A DNA stretch of 64,000 nucleotides. It comes from Imperialibacter sp040222815 (lineage in GTDB: Bacteria > Bacteroidota > Bacteroidia > Cytophagales > Cyclobacteriaceae). Location of the stretch: positions 62,001 to 126,000 of the forward strand of contig NZ_JAVKCH010000015.1 in the NCBI RefSeq assembly GCF_040222815.1, given 5' to 3'. The position numbers were made by a program, and so were the translations under genes. Shown here piece by piece: positions 55,602 through 64,000 of this stretch. Position 1 is the first letter of the stretch. Every line of letters begins with the position of its first letter. The notes under the pieces were generated by a model. It was not told the DNA's origin, did no database searches, and worked only from the letters and a program-made list of their open reading frames with translations.

Positions 55602-56384
55602 ATGAATACACAAGTAAAAAACTTACCAAAAGTCTCGCTGGTTGGCGCCGGACCGGGCGATCCTGACCTAATTACGCTGAAAGCAGTAAAGACTTTGCAA
55701 TCAGCTGATGCGGTGCTTTACGACGCTCTGGTTAACGAGGAGTTGCTCGACTATGCCCCTGCGTCGGCCGTCAGGCTTTTTGTAGGCAAAAGAGCTGGCA
55801 GACATAGCTACAAGCAGGAGGAAATCAATAAGCTGATTGTGGAGCATGCCTATAACTACGGGCATGTGGTACGCCTGAAAGGCGGCGATCCTTTCATTTT
55901 TGGTCGTGGGCAGGAAGAAATGGATTACGTGAAAAGTTTTGGGATTGATGTGGAAGTAATTCCTGGCATCAGCAGTTCACATGCTGTTCCAGCCATTAAC
56001 AATATACCATTAACCGCCCGGGGTATGAGCGATAGCTTTTGGGTGATTACTGGTACCACCAGCGGCGGCAAAGTATCGAACGATCTCTATTATGCCGCCC
56101 AGTCAAATGCAACTGTTATCATCCTGATGGGCATGAACAAGCTGAAGGAGATTATGAGGATCTTTTCCCGGTTTCAAAAAGACGAAACGCCTGTCGCTAT
56201 TATCCAGAATGGCAGCCTGCCCAATCAAAAAATGGGAATCGGCACTGTGTCGAGCATTACCTCTATTGCACGGGAGAAGAGACTCGGCAGCCCTGCCATC
56301 ATTGTTATTGGCGAAGTGGTAAAAGTTGCGCAGAAAGAAGAATTCATGGCAACGATACTCGAGCAACTGGAAAAGAAGGCATGA
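55602..56384 (+). CDS. cobA: Uroporphyrinogen-III C-methyltransferase
   Basis: The 260-residue SAM-dependent enzyme has VGAGPGDPDLITLKA, VVRLKGGDPFIFGRG, the SAM-site GISSSHAVPA, ITGTTSGG and MGMNKL. It methylates uroporphyrinogen III at C2 and C7 to precorrin-2, the first committed step to siroheme and cobalamin. It follows the reductase by 21 bases and overlaps the next gene by ATGA, so siroheme supply is the likely purpose. Confidence 0.95.
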   Translation: MNTQVKNLPKVSLVGAGPGDPDLITLKAVKTLQSADAVLYDALVNEELLDYAPASAVRLFVGKRAGRHSYKQEEINKLIVEHAYNYGHVVRLKGGDPFIFGRGQEEMDYVKSFGIDVEVIPGISSSHAVPAINNIPLTARGMSDSFWVITGTTSGGKVSNDLYYAAQSNATVIILMGMNKLKEIMRIFSRFQKDETPVAIIQNGSLPNQKMGIGTVSSITSIAREKRLGSPAIIVIGEVVKVAQKEEFMATILEQLEKKA

Positions 56385-56974
56385 GCCAAAATACGCTCTT
56401 TCCGGTTTTTCTGAAGCTCGAGAACTTCAACACGCTGCTTGTGGGCGGCGGCAATGTTGGGCTCGAAAAGCTTACCGCTTTGCTGGTCAACAATCCATTG
56501 GCCAATGTAACCGTAGTAGCTGATCGCTTTTTAGAGGAAACTGAAAAGCTGGCAAAAAGCTCTCCGAATGTAGTCCTCACTTACAGAAAATTTGAGTTTG
56601 GCGACCTCGCCAACAAGCAACTGGTGATACTTGCTACCGACAATTTTGAGCTCCACAAAGAAGTCAAGCTCAAAACAACTGAGCTGGGCATTCTAACGAA
56701 CGTAGCCGACACTCCCGCACTGTGTGATTTTTACCTTGGCTCTATCGTTCGCAAAGGAGACTTGAAAATTGCCATATCCACGAACGGTAAGTCCCCCACC
56801 CTGGCCAAGCGCATGCGCCAGTACCTTGAGGAGGCCATCCCTGACAGCATGCAGTCACTATTGGATAATATGAAAACCTTCAGGGACAAACTCAAAGGAG
56901 ATTTCTCAACTAAACTGGAGGTGCTCAACGACCTCACCTCTTCCATGATAGAAAAAGAGAAGAAAGATAATTAA
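56381..56974 (+). CDS. Precorrin-2 dehydrogenase / sirohydrochlorin ferrochelatase-type protein
   Basis: The 197-residue protein starts at ATG 56381 inside the cobA stop; a longer frame upstream is antisense to sense in cobA and is rejected. It has FPVFLKLENFNTLLVGGGNVGLEK (NAD site), ATDNFELHKEV, VADTPALCDFYLGSIVRKGDLKIAISTNGKSPTLAKRMR and a helical tail, as in the CysG N-terminal/Met8 family. It oxidises precorrin-2 to sirohydrochlorin and probably inserts iron. It is the last gene of the siroheme operon; a terminator follows. Confidence 0.92.
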   Translation: MSQNTLFPVFLKLENFNTLLVGGGNVGLEKLTALLVNNPLANVTVVADRFLEETEKLAKSSPNVVLTYRKFEFGDLANKQLVILATDNFELHKEVKLKTTELGILTNVADTPALCDFYLGSIVRKGDLKIAISTNGKSPTLAKRMRQYLEEAIPDSMQSLLDNMKTFRDKLKGDFSTKLEVLNDLTSSMIEKEKKDN

Positions 56975-57033
56975 GAACCCTTCACGCTTAACACACCTCT
57001 TCAAAGTTGGAAGGGAGGAATAGGTAAGGAGAT

Positions 57034-57065
57034 AGGACTCGCTTCTGTGAGTCCTTTTCTTTTTT
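57034..57065 (+). terminator. Terminator of the sulfite reductase/siroheme operon
   Basis: AGGACTC (57034-57040) pairs with GAGTCCT (57049-57055) around an 8-base loop, followed by TTTTCTTTTTT. The AGGACTC unit recurs at 57081-57087. Confidence 0.8.
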
Positions 57066-57133
57066 GTGGCGACCACATTCAGGACTCTCAATGACAGTTT
57101 TGTCTGGTCTCAAAGGGAGATACTATGCCACTT

Positions 57134-57220
57134 CTCTGCGCCTTAGCGTCTTTGCGTGATCTCTTAAAAAGGTAGAAATAGTCACGCAAAGGCGCAAGTC
57201 TGATAAATCAGACCGCAAAG
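57134..57220. repeat. Palindromic repeat copy A beside the GxxExxY gene
   Basis: The 14-bp stem arms GCGTCTTTGCGTGA (57146-57159) and TCACGCAAAGGCGC (57182-57195) match with one G-U. A second hairpin AGTCTGA-TAAA-TCAGACC (57197-57214) follows. Upstream the arm is preceded by CTCTGCGCCTTA. A further inverted fragment ACGCCTTTGCG lies at 57240-57250. Confidence 0.85.
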
Positions 57221-57371
57221 GTCTGGAAGTTCCTTCTTTACGCCTTTGCGATCCCCCGGAAATTTGCATGAGTGTATTATTCGCCCAGGCTATTAAGCCT
57301 TGGGCTTATTCTTACCGTTTCATTTGTTATATTTTAGAATACATTCTTTCCAACCATTAACTAAGAACGCT

Positions 57372-57749
57372 ATGTCGGAAAACGACCTATCAAAAATCAT
57401 TGTCAACACCTGCTTTACAGTTCACCGTGGGATGGGCCCGGGGCTTTTTGAGTCTGTTTACGAAGAGATTCTTTGCTATGAGCTAAAAAAAGCCGGATTG
57501 AGCATCGAAAGACAAAAGGGTATTCCAGTTTATTGGGATAGTCTGAAAATGGATATCGGCTTCAAAGCTGATATCATCGTCGAGAGGAAAGTAATTTTAG
57601 AGCTGAAGTCGGTGGAGGAAATAAGTAGAGTTCACCAAAAACAACTACTGACTTACTTGAGACTTACAAACATGAAGTTGGGTTTGCTTGTCAATTTCAA
57701 TGAAGAACTTATCAAAAATGGGATTCAGAGAATTGTCAACGGGCTTTAA
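57372..57749 (+). CDS. GxxExxY-family nuclease-like protein
   Basis: From ATG 57372 it has 125 residues; the longer ORF to 57300 adds a spurious N-terminus. The family motif is G24LFESVY30 in GMGPGLFESVYEEIL. Downstream KADIIVERKVILELKS carries Asp67, Glu77 and Lys79, with HQKQLLTYLRL after, which fits the PD-(D/E)xK nuclease fold. Family members are common in Bacteroidota, often next to palindromic repeats, and have no settled function. Here it sits between repeat copies A (150 bases before) and B (82 bases after), which suggests a repeat-associated unit (inference). It is not in an operon. Confidence 0.9.
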   Translation: MSENDLSKIIVNTCFTVHRGMGPGLFESVYEEILCYELKKAGLSIERQKGIPVYWDSLKMDIGFKADIIVERKVILELKSVEEISRVHQKQLLTYLRLTNMKLGLLVNFNEELIKNGIQRIVNGL

Positions 57750-57831
57750 TGCTCTTGCCAGAGGAAGTCTAAATTGATTAATCACACATAAGCAACTCTT
57801 GACACTCATAACCAAAGCCAATTAAATCTTT

Positions 57832-57910
57832 CTTTGCGCCTTAGCGTCTTTGCGTGACTTAAAAAAAATGATCACGCAAAGGCGCAGGTCTGAAACATCA
57901 GACCGCAAAG
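57832..57910. repeat. Palindromic repeat copy B beside the GxxExxY gene
   Basis: The copy matches A closely: stem arms GCGTCTTTGCGTGA (57844-57857) and TCACGCAAAGGCGC (57872-57885) with one G-U, an AAAAAAAA-type loop, and the second hairpin GGTCTGA-AACA-TCAGACC (57887-57904). CTTTGCGCCTTA precedes it. It is in the same orientation as A. Confidence 0.88.
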
Positions 57911-57941
57911 CTTGCTTCCTTTTGGTGAATTTTCTTCTTCC

Positions 57942-60566
57942 CTACAAAACGAACCTATAGGTAAATTTGAAAAGGAAAATATTGTGACCCTTTTCCTCAA
58001 AGTCAAAAGAGTATTTGTCGTGACCTGGAACCGAATCATAAAATGCCCCGTTTCTTTCTCTCGTCCAGACAACAAACAACGTGGAGCCAGGGATGTATTC
58101 CCAACGGACAACCATATTGGATCGAAATTGACCAAAATTGAAGTCAGGTTTCCCGAAGGAGTAATCGGAGGCCCCGTCATTGTTCTCATCCACAAAATAC
58201 CGGTCATTGCTCAGTGAAACGCTACTGGCCGGGAGTGAGATGTAACGCTGGGCATATTCTGCCGCACTGGCGTCAGTAATCGATTTGAATTCGCTGTATT
58301 TACCCGAGGTACCGAAGGGCTGTCCGTAGTATTGCACCGAAAGATTCGGTGTGATCATGTAGGTAGCTCTGAAGACGACCCTGGCGGTCGTTTGATCAAT
58401 TGTGCCTACTATATACCTGTTCTCGCCTTCTGCGGTAGGAGACGACACATATTGCAACTGGTTCTCGCTGGCCTCGAAAGTAGGAGAAACGGAGATATTC
58501 AAGGCATTAGTTGGCCTCAGCGTAAAGTCCAGATAAACACCGGCATATCGCCTGTAATTTTCTTTCCCTATTTCAAATTCCGGGTTTATGTTGACATGGA
58601 ATTTTTTTCTGGGATCAGTGCCTGTGTATGCCCAGAAATTAAACATGCCAGGATAAGCAATGGTTGGGCCGCCACGTAAATCAGCATTCGATGCACTTCG
58701 AACCCTGTAGGTAACACCTCCGCCAGACTGCCAAAAATTTTTGAACTCAGCATGAGCATTCACGTTATACCCTTCGTTCAAGCTTCTCCAGCCAAAATCA
58801 TACTCCCGCCACTGATTGACATTGTAGCGCTGCCAACGGGTGATACCTTTGGGCTGCAGTATACGGTATTGCATCCAAAACCACTGTGATATATTGTCGG
58901 TTTGCGCCAGGTAGCCTATGTCGTTTAGCTCGAACCCGGGAGACTGCCAAACCAAACCCAGATCACTGACCAGGTTGCCACTTTTCTTTCCAACAATCAC
59001 TTCACCACCAGTGCCACTCAACGAGGTGCGTGTTGGGTCGTACTCAGTGTGATCGTTATCGGGCCGCTGAAAATATCGCTCCGACGACAGTTGTGTGTTG
59101 GAAATGGCCTCCATGCCCCCCTGCACATGACTCATCATCACCTTACTGCTCACATAATATTTTCGTTCACTCCAGTTATGCAGAAAATCGACGCCAGCCG
59201 AGTAGGCAGCTTTGTGGAGCCAATCCAGCTGTTGGTCTTTAATATTGCGGTTTACTCCGGTGACAATACCTCCAAGTATCGTATTACCCTTGTTGATATC
59301 CTGTTGTCCACGGGCGACAAAGTAGTTGGTAAAAGGCTCTACCGCCTCTTTTCTGGTGCTGCCCAGACTATCGATTTCCGCATACTCTTTTGAGGTAGCG
59401 CTTTCAAGGATTCCCCAGGAAAATCCTTTCTTATTCTTGCCCGTGAGTTTGGCGGCACCAAGAATAGTCGTTCGATTATTGGGTTTCACATACTCATTCA
59501 CCGTGTCATCTCCCGAAGCATCGGTATCCACGCCTCCCTGGGGTTGGCGACCGATGCGGCGTGAGTAGAACAGGATGTTGTCGTCGTTTTGCGACACTGG
59601 AAAGTTGAGTGTGTTGTTACCCTCAGTAAAGAAGGGCCTGCGTTCCTGAAAGAAAAGCTCGAAGGCGCTTAGATTGACCTGAGAAGGATCCGCCTCCACC
59701 TGTCCAAAATCGGGGTTGACTGTCAGGTCAAGGGTGATGTCGCTGGTAATCCCAATTTTTGCGTCAAGGCCCACGTCTGCGCCAGCACTGCGGCCAGTTG
59801 CGTAAGGATTGCCATCCTCCTTTTCAAAGCGTTCCATTTTGGTTACAACATAGGGCTGAATCTCCAGCTGCTTCTGTGGCTTTACCCCTTTGATTCCTGT
59901 CATTTCACCCATCAAGTGAACGTAACCGCCGGCATCCGGAGGGATATACTGCCACTGCGAGCGTTCCTGGTTACGAAAGAAAAGGCGCTGCACCTGAATG
60001 CCCCAGGTTAACTCTGGTTTTTCAGCGAACCGGAGCTGGCTTAGCGGAATTCTTATTTCTGCAACCCACCCTTCTTCATCAATGCTTGTTTTGAGGTACC
60101 AAATAGGATCCCAGCTATCGTCCCAGTTGTCGCCGTTGTTCGAAATATACTCATCGCCCTTTACCCCTGAGACAGAGGAGGTGAATGAAAATGCTGTCCT
60201 TTTGTCGAAGTAACTATCGATGTTGATTTCCACCCAGTCTCCATCGAAGCCGTCCCGCCGTGACATCCGTTTCACTATTTTATCTGGTTCGGGATCGTAG
60301 CACCTGAAAGCAACATAGAGGTTTTTGGCGTCGTAGAGTATCTTAAATTTGGTCTGAACTGACGCTGGCTTGCCCTTATCAGGGTTCACCTGGCGAAAAT
60401 CACCTCCAGCCCAATCAACCTCATCCCAAACAGGGTCGTCAATATATCCATCAATTTCAGGAGCAGCGCCGATAATATGCGCAGTGGTATATGACTTAGT
60501 AGAATCAACTTGGGCCTGGGTAAAAAAATGGCAGGCCATCAAAAAAATTAAAATGGTGTGTTTCAT
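57942..60566 (-). CDS. DUF5916-family outer-membrane protein with CBM9-like N-terminal domain
   Basis: The 874-residue protein has a signal peptide (MKHTILIFLMACHFFTQA). A carbohydrate-binding family-9-like domain (about 28-220: APEIDGYIDDPVWDEVDW, KILYDAKNLYVAFRCYD, FDGDWVEINIDSYFD) is followed by a long DUF5916 region with alternating strands (about 225-874), ending KFTYRFVL as an outer-membrane barrel would. The middle has the family pattern DLTVNPDFGQVEADPSQVNLSAFELFF and FFTEGNN. It is abundant in Bacteroidota and of unknown function, perhaps a surface receptor or maturation barrel. It stands alone, with repeat copy B 32 bases after its stop and C upstream of its start. Confidence 0.9.
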   Translation of the reverse strand: MKHTILIFLMACHFFTQAQVDSTKSYTTAHIIGAAPEIDGYIDDPVWDEVDWAGGDFRQVNPDKGKPASVQTKFKILYDAKNLYVAFRCYDPEPDKIVKRMSRRDGFDGDWVEINIDSYFDKRTAFSFTSSVSGVKGDEYISNNGDNWDDSWDPIWYLKTSIDEEGWVAEIRIPLSQLRFAEKPELTWGIQVQRLFFRNQERSQWQYIPPDAGGYVHLMGEMTGIKGVKPQKQLEIQPYVVTKMERFEKEDGNPYATGRSAGADVGLDAKIGITSDITLDLTVNPDFGQVEADPSQVNLSAFELFFQERRPFFTEGNNTLNFPVSQNDDNILFYSRRIGRQPQGGVDTDASGDDTVNEYVKPNNRTTILGAAKLTGKNKKGFSWGILESATSKEYAEIDSLGSTRKEAVEPFTNYFVARGQQDINKGNTILGGIVTGVNRNIKDQQLDWLHKAAYSAGVDFLHNWSERKYYVSSKVMMSHVQGGMEAISNTQLSSERYFQRPDNDHTEYDPTRTSLSGTGGEVIVGKKSGNLVSDLGLVWQSPGFELNDIGYLAQTDNISQWFWMQYRILQPKGITRWQRYNVNQWREYDFGWRSLNEGYNVNAHAEFKNFWQSGGGVTYRVRSASNADLRGGPTIAYPGMFNFWAYTGTDPRKKFHVNINPEFEIGKENYRRYAGVYLDFTLRPTNALNISVSPTFEASENQLQYVSSPTAEGENRYIVGTIDQTTARVVFRATYMITPNLSVQYYGQPFGTSGKYSEFKSITDASAAEYAQRYISLPASSVSLSNDRYFVDENNDGASDYSFGKPDFNFGQFRSNMVVRWEYIPGSTLFVVWTRERNGAFYDSVPGHDKYSFDFEEKGHNIFLFKFTYRFVL

Positions 60567-60668
60567 TGAGAGTGATGGGATTGCTACTGTATATCACTAT
60601 CAAAGACACAAAACATTACAGCGGGCTCACAATTTCTTGAAGGCCACGGATTTGCAGGTGGCAAATAA

Positions 60669-60737
60669 TCACGCAAAGGCGCTGGTCTGAGAGATCCGGC
60701 TGCAAAGAATTCTCTTCTCCATACGTCTCTGCGTGAC
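60669..60737. repeat. Diverged palindromic repeat copy C upstream of the DUF5916 gene
   Basis: TCACGCAAAGGCGC (60669-60682) is identical to the arm of A and B. GGTCTGA (60684-60690) follows but its partner is degenerate (TCCGGCT). A GTCTCTGCGTGAC arm lies downstream (60725-60737) rather than upstream, so the order of parts differs from A and B. Confidence 0.7.
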
Positions 60738-60766
60738 ACCCTTTCTTTAAATCATTCAGAAATCAC

Positions 60767-63151
60767 CTACTCTGTTCGCAGTGATCCGGCCGGATTTCTT
60801 ATAGCCGCCTTGATGGACTGATAGCTGACGGTCAAAACTGAAATGAGCACCGCTGCTCCCGTTGCAGCAATGAAGAACCACCACTTCAACTCAATGCGGT
60901 AAGCAAAGCCGTCGAGCCAGCCGTCCATTGAATACCAGGCAATGGGCACCGCAATCAGACAAGCCACTACCACCAGCTTCAAAAACTCCTGCGACAGCAA
61001 AAACACAATACCCTGCACAGAGGCGCCCAACACTTTTCTGATGCCAATCTCCTTCACTTTTTGCTCCGCCGTAAATGTTGACAGCCCGAACAACCCAAGA
61101 CAGGCAATGAAAATCGACAGCCACGTAAAGTTCTGAATTAGCCCCGCAAACTCTTCGTCACTTTCGTATTGGCGACCGAATTCTTCGTCGAAGAATGTAT
61201 ATTCATAAGGGTGGGCTGGCAACATCGTTTTCCATGTGCTTTCCATGGCCGCCAGTACTTCTTTTGTCTGAGAAGCATCAATCTTCACAGAAAGCGTTGA
61301 GGTCGCATTGGGATTGTAGGGAATGATGATGGGTTCAATCTTATGACGCATACTGGCGAAGTGAAAGTTCTTCACCACGCCCACGACCGTTCTTTCAGCC
61401 GGCCCATACCCGATCTTTTTTCCTATTGGCTCTTCCCAGCCCAACGCAGCGGCGGCAGCTTCATTGATAATCAGGCTCTGCTGTTCGTCGGCAGGAAAGT
61501 CTTTCGAGTAATTTCTCCCTTTTACTATTTCCATACCCATAAGCGGAAAGTAGTCCTCGTTGACCGACATCACACTTACGATCCACACATCATCGGGGTC
61601 GCTTCCCTCCGGCCGTATGCCTCTGCGCCCAAAGCCCCGACCGGGCATGCTCGATGAATAGGCTGCTGATAAAACGCCTCTCTGCTGTAGCAGCTCGTTC
61701 TTCATTGCTTCAGCTTTCTGCTGAACGGTCTGATCGCTTAGGCTAAGCGTAATGACCTGTTCCTCCGAAAAGCCCTTGTCAATGCTTTTGATGTAGTTGA
61801 GCTGCCTGCCAACCACCACCGTTCCGATGATCATGGTGACTGAGGCTGTGAACTGAATGATCACCAGCGACCTGCGGAGCCAAACGCCACTTTTGCCCGT
61901 TTTAAAGTTTCCCCGAAGCACCTTGAGCGCCTGGAAGCCAGACAAGAAAAAGGCTGGGTAAAAGCCGGCAAGCACTCCTATGCCCAGTGTAATGCCTGCA
62001 ATGCCAACTACAGTGGTCGCATCAGAAACGAGGTAAACCAACAGGTTACCAGGGATGCCAAAATCAAGGTAGGGAGAGAACAAACCAACGGCCAGCAAGG
62101 AAATCGCCATAGCGATCGTACACAGCAGTATTGCCTCACTCAGAAACTGAATCACCAGTTGGGGCTTGTAAGCACCGAGCACTTTGCGCATGCCCACTTC
62201 TTTGGCCCGATTGGCCGAGCGGGCTGTACTCAGGTTCATAAAGTTGAAGGTGGCGATCAGAATGACGAACAAGCCCACCATCAGCAGCGTGTACACATAA
62301 TTGAGATCGGTTTTTTCGAAGTTGAAATTGTCAAACAGTATTCCTGTTGAGCTCAGATGCACGTCGCTGAGGGGTTGCAAAGTGACCGAAAAGTTCTCAC
62401 CCACGTCATTCTTTCTAATCAGCGCCTCCATATCTGCTTCCGTAGCTTCCTCGCTGGCGCCAGGCTCAAGTACCGCATAAGTGGTAATAGCAATCGACCG
62501 CCAGGTACTCAGAAACTGCCTGGTAGAACTGTCGGCTTCAGTGGGCACAAGCGATGCCATGAGATCAAACTTCAAATGCGTGTTTGTTGGCAAGTCTTTG
62601 ACAATGCCCACCACCTGCATATTGGTGGAGTTATCGATCTCGAAGGTTTTGCCCATCGGGTCTTCAATACCAAATACTTTTTTGGCGAAGCTCTCCGTTA
62701 AAACCGCTGTGTTGGGATTGAGCAACACTGTTTCTTTGTTACCAGCCAGCAGCTCCAGGTCAAATACATTGAAAATGGAGTTTTCTACATAAGCACAGTT
62801 CTCGGTGTAAAGTGGCACATCGCTGTACTCCACCAGGTTTCGGCCGCTGTAGCTAATCCGGGTAGTTTCTTTCACCTGACTGAGTTCTGTCTTCATGGCT
62901 GGGCCAATAGCAGGCATGGTAATACCTACCAGGTTGCTGCTGACTCCCAGCGCCTCATCAATTGTGAGCACACGATAGATGTTGTCCTTTTGGCTGTTCC
63001 AGTCGTCGAAACTGAGCTGATTTTTGGCGAAAAGAAAAATGAGAAGCGCACAAGTGAAGCCTACAATAAGGCCTCCAAGATTAATAACTGAGGTTTCCCT
63101 GCTTTTCAGGAGGTGCCTGAAAGCAAGTTTGAGGTAGTTTCCAATAAGCAT
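60767..63151 (-). CDS. Stand-alone FtsX/MacB-type ABC transporter permease
   Basis: The 794-residue protein has an N-terminal anchor helix (ETSVINLGGLIVGFTCALLIFLFA), a MacB-like periplasmic region (about 50-240), a helix set with NRAKEVGMRKVLGAYKP, a second periplasmic region (about 440-660) and a helix set with KVKEIGIRKVLGASVQG. It is the third such permease in the window and again has no ATPase gene beside it. Start ATG 63149-63151, no operon partner visible. Confidence 0.9.
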   Translation of the reverse strand: MLIGNYLKLAFRHLLKSRETSVINLGGLIVGFTCALLIFLFAKNQLSFDDWNSQKDNIYRVLTIDEALGVSSNLVGITMPAIGPAMKTELSQVKETTRISYSGRNLVEYSDVPLYTENCAYVENSIFNVFDLELLAGNKETVLLNPNTAVLTESFAKKVFGIEDPMGKTFEIDNSTNMQVVGIVKDLPTNTHLKFDLMASLVPTEADSSTRQFLSTWRSIAITTYAVLEPGASEEATEADMEALIRKNDVGENFSVTLQPLSDVHLSSTGILFDNFNFEKTDLNYVYTLLMVGLFVILIATFNFMNLSTARSANRAKEVGMRKVLGAYKPQLVIQFLSEAILLCTIAMAISLLAVGLFSPYLDFGIPGNLLVYLVSDATTVVGIAGITLGIGVLAGFYPAFFLSGFQALKVLRGNFKTGKSGVWLRRSLVIIQFTASVTMIIGTVVVGRQLNYIKSIDKGFSEEQVITLSLSDQTVQQKAEAMKNELLQQRGVLSAAYSSSMPGRGFGRRGIRPEGSDPDDVWIVSVMSVNEDYFPLMGMEIVKGRNYSKDFPADEQQSLIINEAAAAALGWEEPIGKKIGYGPAERTVVGVVKNFHFASMRHKIEPIIIPYNPNATSTLSVKIDASQTKEVLAAMESTWKTMLPAHPYEYTFFDEEFGRQYESDEEFAGLIQNFTWLSIFIACLGLFGLSTFTAEQKVKEIGIRKVLGASVQGIVFLLSQEFLKLVVVACLIAVPIAWYSMDGWLDGFAYRIELKWWFFIAATGAAVLISVLTVSYQSIKAAIRNPAGSLRTE

Positions 63152-63379
63152 AATTAGTCCTTTGTTTTGAGTTGTCCATGTTGCAATTCACTGACCTTTA
63201 GCAGGTTCAGTCATTCAATATAACGGTATTCGTTGTTGAGTTGAGTGATTTAACGTTTTTTAACAATGCGGTTCCATAGAATCTGGCTACCGGTAAATTG
63301 GACAATGTTTACGGATAGTTTTAGGGTTTGATGGGGTGAAAAAAGTCGGGGTTTTATTCGATCACAAAGGCGACACGGC

Positions 63380-64000
63380 TTAGTAGGAAAGGGTGCTTCC
63401 AACACGTTTGAAAGAAAAGGCTTTCAACAACTCATCCAAACTCCCGCATGCTTCCGGTGGCAATGCCAGCCAGCTCCCAAGCTTCCGGAGCAGGCGTGGT
63501 TTGTCCTGCGAAAACTCATCCAACACAGCTGACGACCGCTGGGACTTCGAAAGCTTCACTCCACCGCCCATGATCAGAGGGTGATGAAAAAATTCAGCCT
63601 CAGAAAAAGCAGTCAAGCCCAGCTTTTCAGCCAAGTACAACTGTGCAACAGAGCTCTCAAAAAGGTCTTCTCCTCTCACAATCGTGTTAACCCCAAAATG
63701 CCCATCGTCAACAACAGAGGCCAGGTGATAGGCCGGGATGCCGTCCCTCCTTCTCACCACAAAATGAGACTGTGAGTACGGCAACTCCTCCACACTCAGC
63801 CCTTGTTTGTAACGCTTCATCTTTACCACAGCCATGCCATCGGTCTTCAACCGCCAGCTAATATCATGTCCATGAAGTTCAAGCCCCTTATGCTGGCATA
63901 TTCCCTCGTAATTATGCTCTTCAATGAGTTTTTTCACCAGCTTTCTGGAACAATCGCAGCCGAAAACCGCCCCCTCCCTCTCCAGCGTTTGAAAAGCAGC
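63380..64000 (-). CDS. gluQ: Glutamyl-Q tRNA(Asp) synthetase (partial, N-terminus off the right edge)
   Basis: The visible 206 residues run to the right window edge; an in-frame GTG at 63937 is internal. Zinc-type cysteines CDCSRK and YEGICQHKG, the catalytic strand HGHDISWRL, FVVRRRDGIPAYHLASVVDD and the KLSKS motif (KMSKS equivalent) match the GluRS-like catalytic core without an anticodon-binding domain, as in GluQRS. It activates glutamate and attaches it to queuosine in tRNA(Asp). The ATP-binding HIGH end lies off the window. The C-terminus (CGSLDELLKAF) is complete. Confidence 0.9.
   Translation of the reverse strand, partial: AAFQTLEREGAVFGCDCSRKLVKKLIEEHNYEGICQHKGLELHGHDISWRLKTDGMAVVKMKRYKQGLSVEELPYSQSHFVVRRRDGIPAYHLASVVDDGHFGVNTIVRGEDLFESSVAQLYLAEKLGLTAFSEAEFFHHPLIMGGGVKLSKSQRSSAVLDEFSQDKPRLLRKLGSWLALPPEACGSLDELLKAFSFKRVGSTLSY

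Noticed and set aside
56039..56380. Upstream extension of the precorrin-2 dehydrogenase ORF
   Set aside because: This part is out of frame inside cobA; the ATGA overlap at 56381 gives the family start.
1..64000. CRISPR arrays, insertion sequences, prophage or tRNA/rRNA genes
   Set aside because: I saw no regularly spaced repeats, transposase or integrase motifs, or tRNA cloverleafs other than the tmRNA.

Overview
The window reads as a chromosomal segment of a Bacteroidota bacterium, most likely of the order Cytophagales (inference). The evidence is a SusC/SusD pair, a C-terminal type IX secretion sorting domain, carboxypeptidase-regulatory-domain outer-membrane proteins, GxxExxY and DUF5916 proteins, a tmRNA tag ending NYAMAA, AT-rich rather than Shine-Dalgarno-type translation starts, and the carboxynorspermidine route to polyamines. 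Both edges cut genes: an HlyD-type protein on the left and a glutamyl-Q-tRNA(Asp) synthetase on the right.

Layout. (1) 1-6.4 kb, minus strand, visibly AT-richer than the rest: a peptide maturation and secretion cassette. In transcription order it holds a C39-like/VKOR/thioredoxin fusion, a 70-residue double-glycine-type precursor with a six-cysteine core, an internal hairpin, a DUF6625-like putative glycosyltransferase, a C39 peptidase ABC exporter and an HlyD adaptor. These are the same functional parts as the sublancin/glycocin loci of Firmicutes (precursor, disulfide oxidase plus thioredoxin, glycosyltransferase, C39 exporter). This is the strongest candidate for an undescribed system here. 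(2) 6.7-12.2 kb: a susCD pair with a terminator and LacI-type operator-like palindromes upstream. (3) 12.4-18.3 kb: O-methyltransferase, LysM lytic transglycosylase, a lone response regulator, dnaX with an A10 slippery run (-1 frameshift needed to make tau), and a lipoprotein. (4) 18.5-18.95 kb: tmRNA with an unusual 26-bp inverted repeat covering its 3' end. (5) 19.2-34.8 kb: outer-membrane MG2/plug protein, two tandem M14 peptidases (one without zinc ligands), GAF histidine kinase, PadR plus FtsX permease, and a large type IX-secreted LamG-like protein. (6) 35-41 kb: a candidate small RNA, cytochrome bd (cydAB), VirK-family protein and 2OG oxygenase. (7) 40.2-45.9 kb: carboxynorspermidine synthase and decarboxylase, M20 peptidase, LOG-family protein, alanine-racemase-like protein. 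(8) 46-50.6 kb: GNAT, Na+ symporter, UspA pair, degenerate ArsC-like protein and Dps, in one stress-flavoured minus-strand run, with a divergent XRE regulator. (9) 50.7-57 kb: FtsX permease, then a siroheme sulfite/nitrite reductase, cobA and precorrin-2 dehydrogenase operon behind a leader with terminator/antiterminator geometry. (10) 57-64 kb: a GxxExxY nuclease-like gene between copies of a palindromic repeat, a DUF5916 outer-membrane protein, another FtsX permease and gluQ.

Working together: the sulfite reductase operon makes both the enzyme and its siroheme cofactor; the two spermidine genes run consecutive steps; dps, the ArsC-like gene and usp overlap or abut as one unit; the peptide cassette couples disulfide formation, possible glycosylation, leader cleavage and export. 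All functions are read from motifs and family knowledge; no database search was possible.
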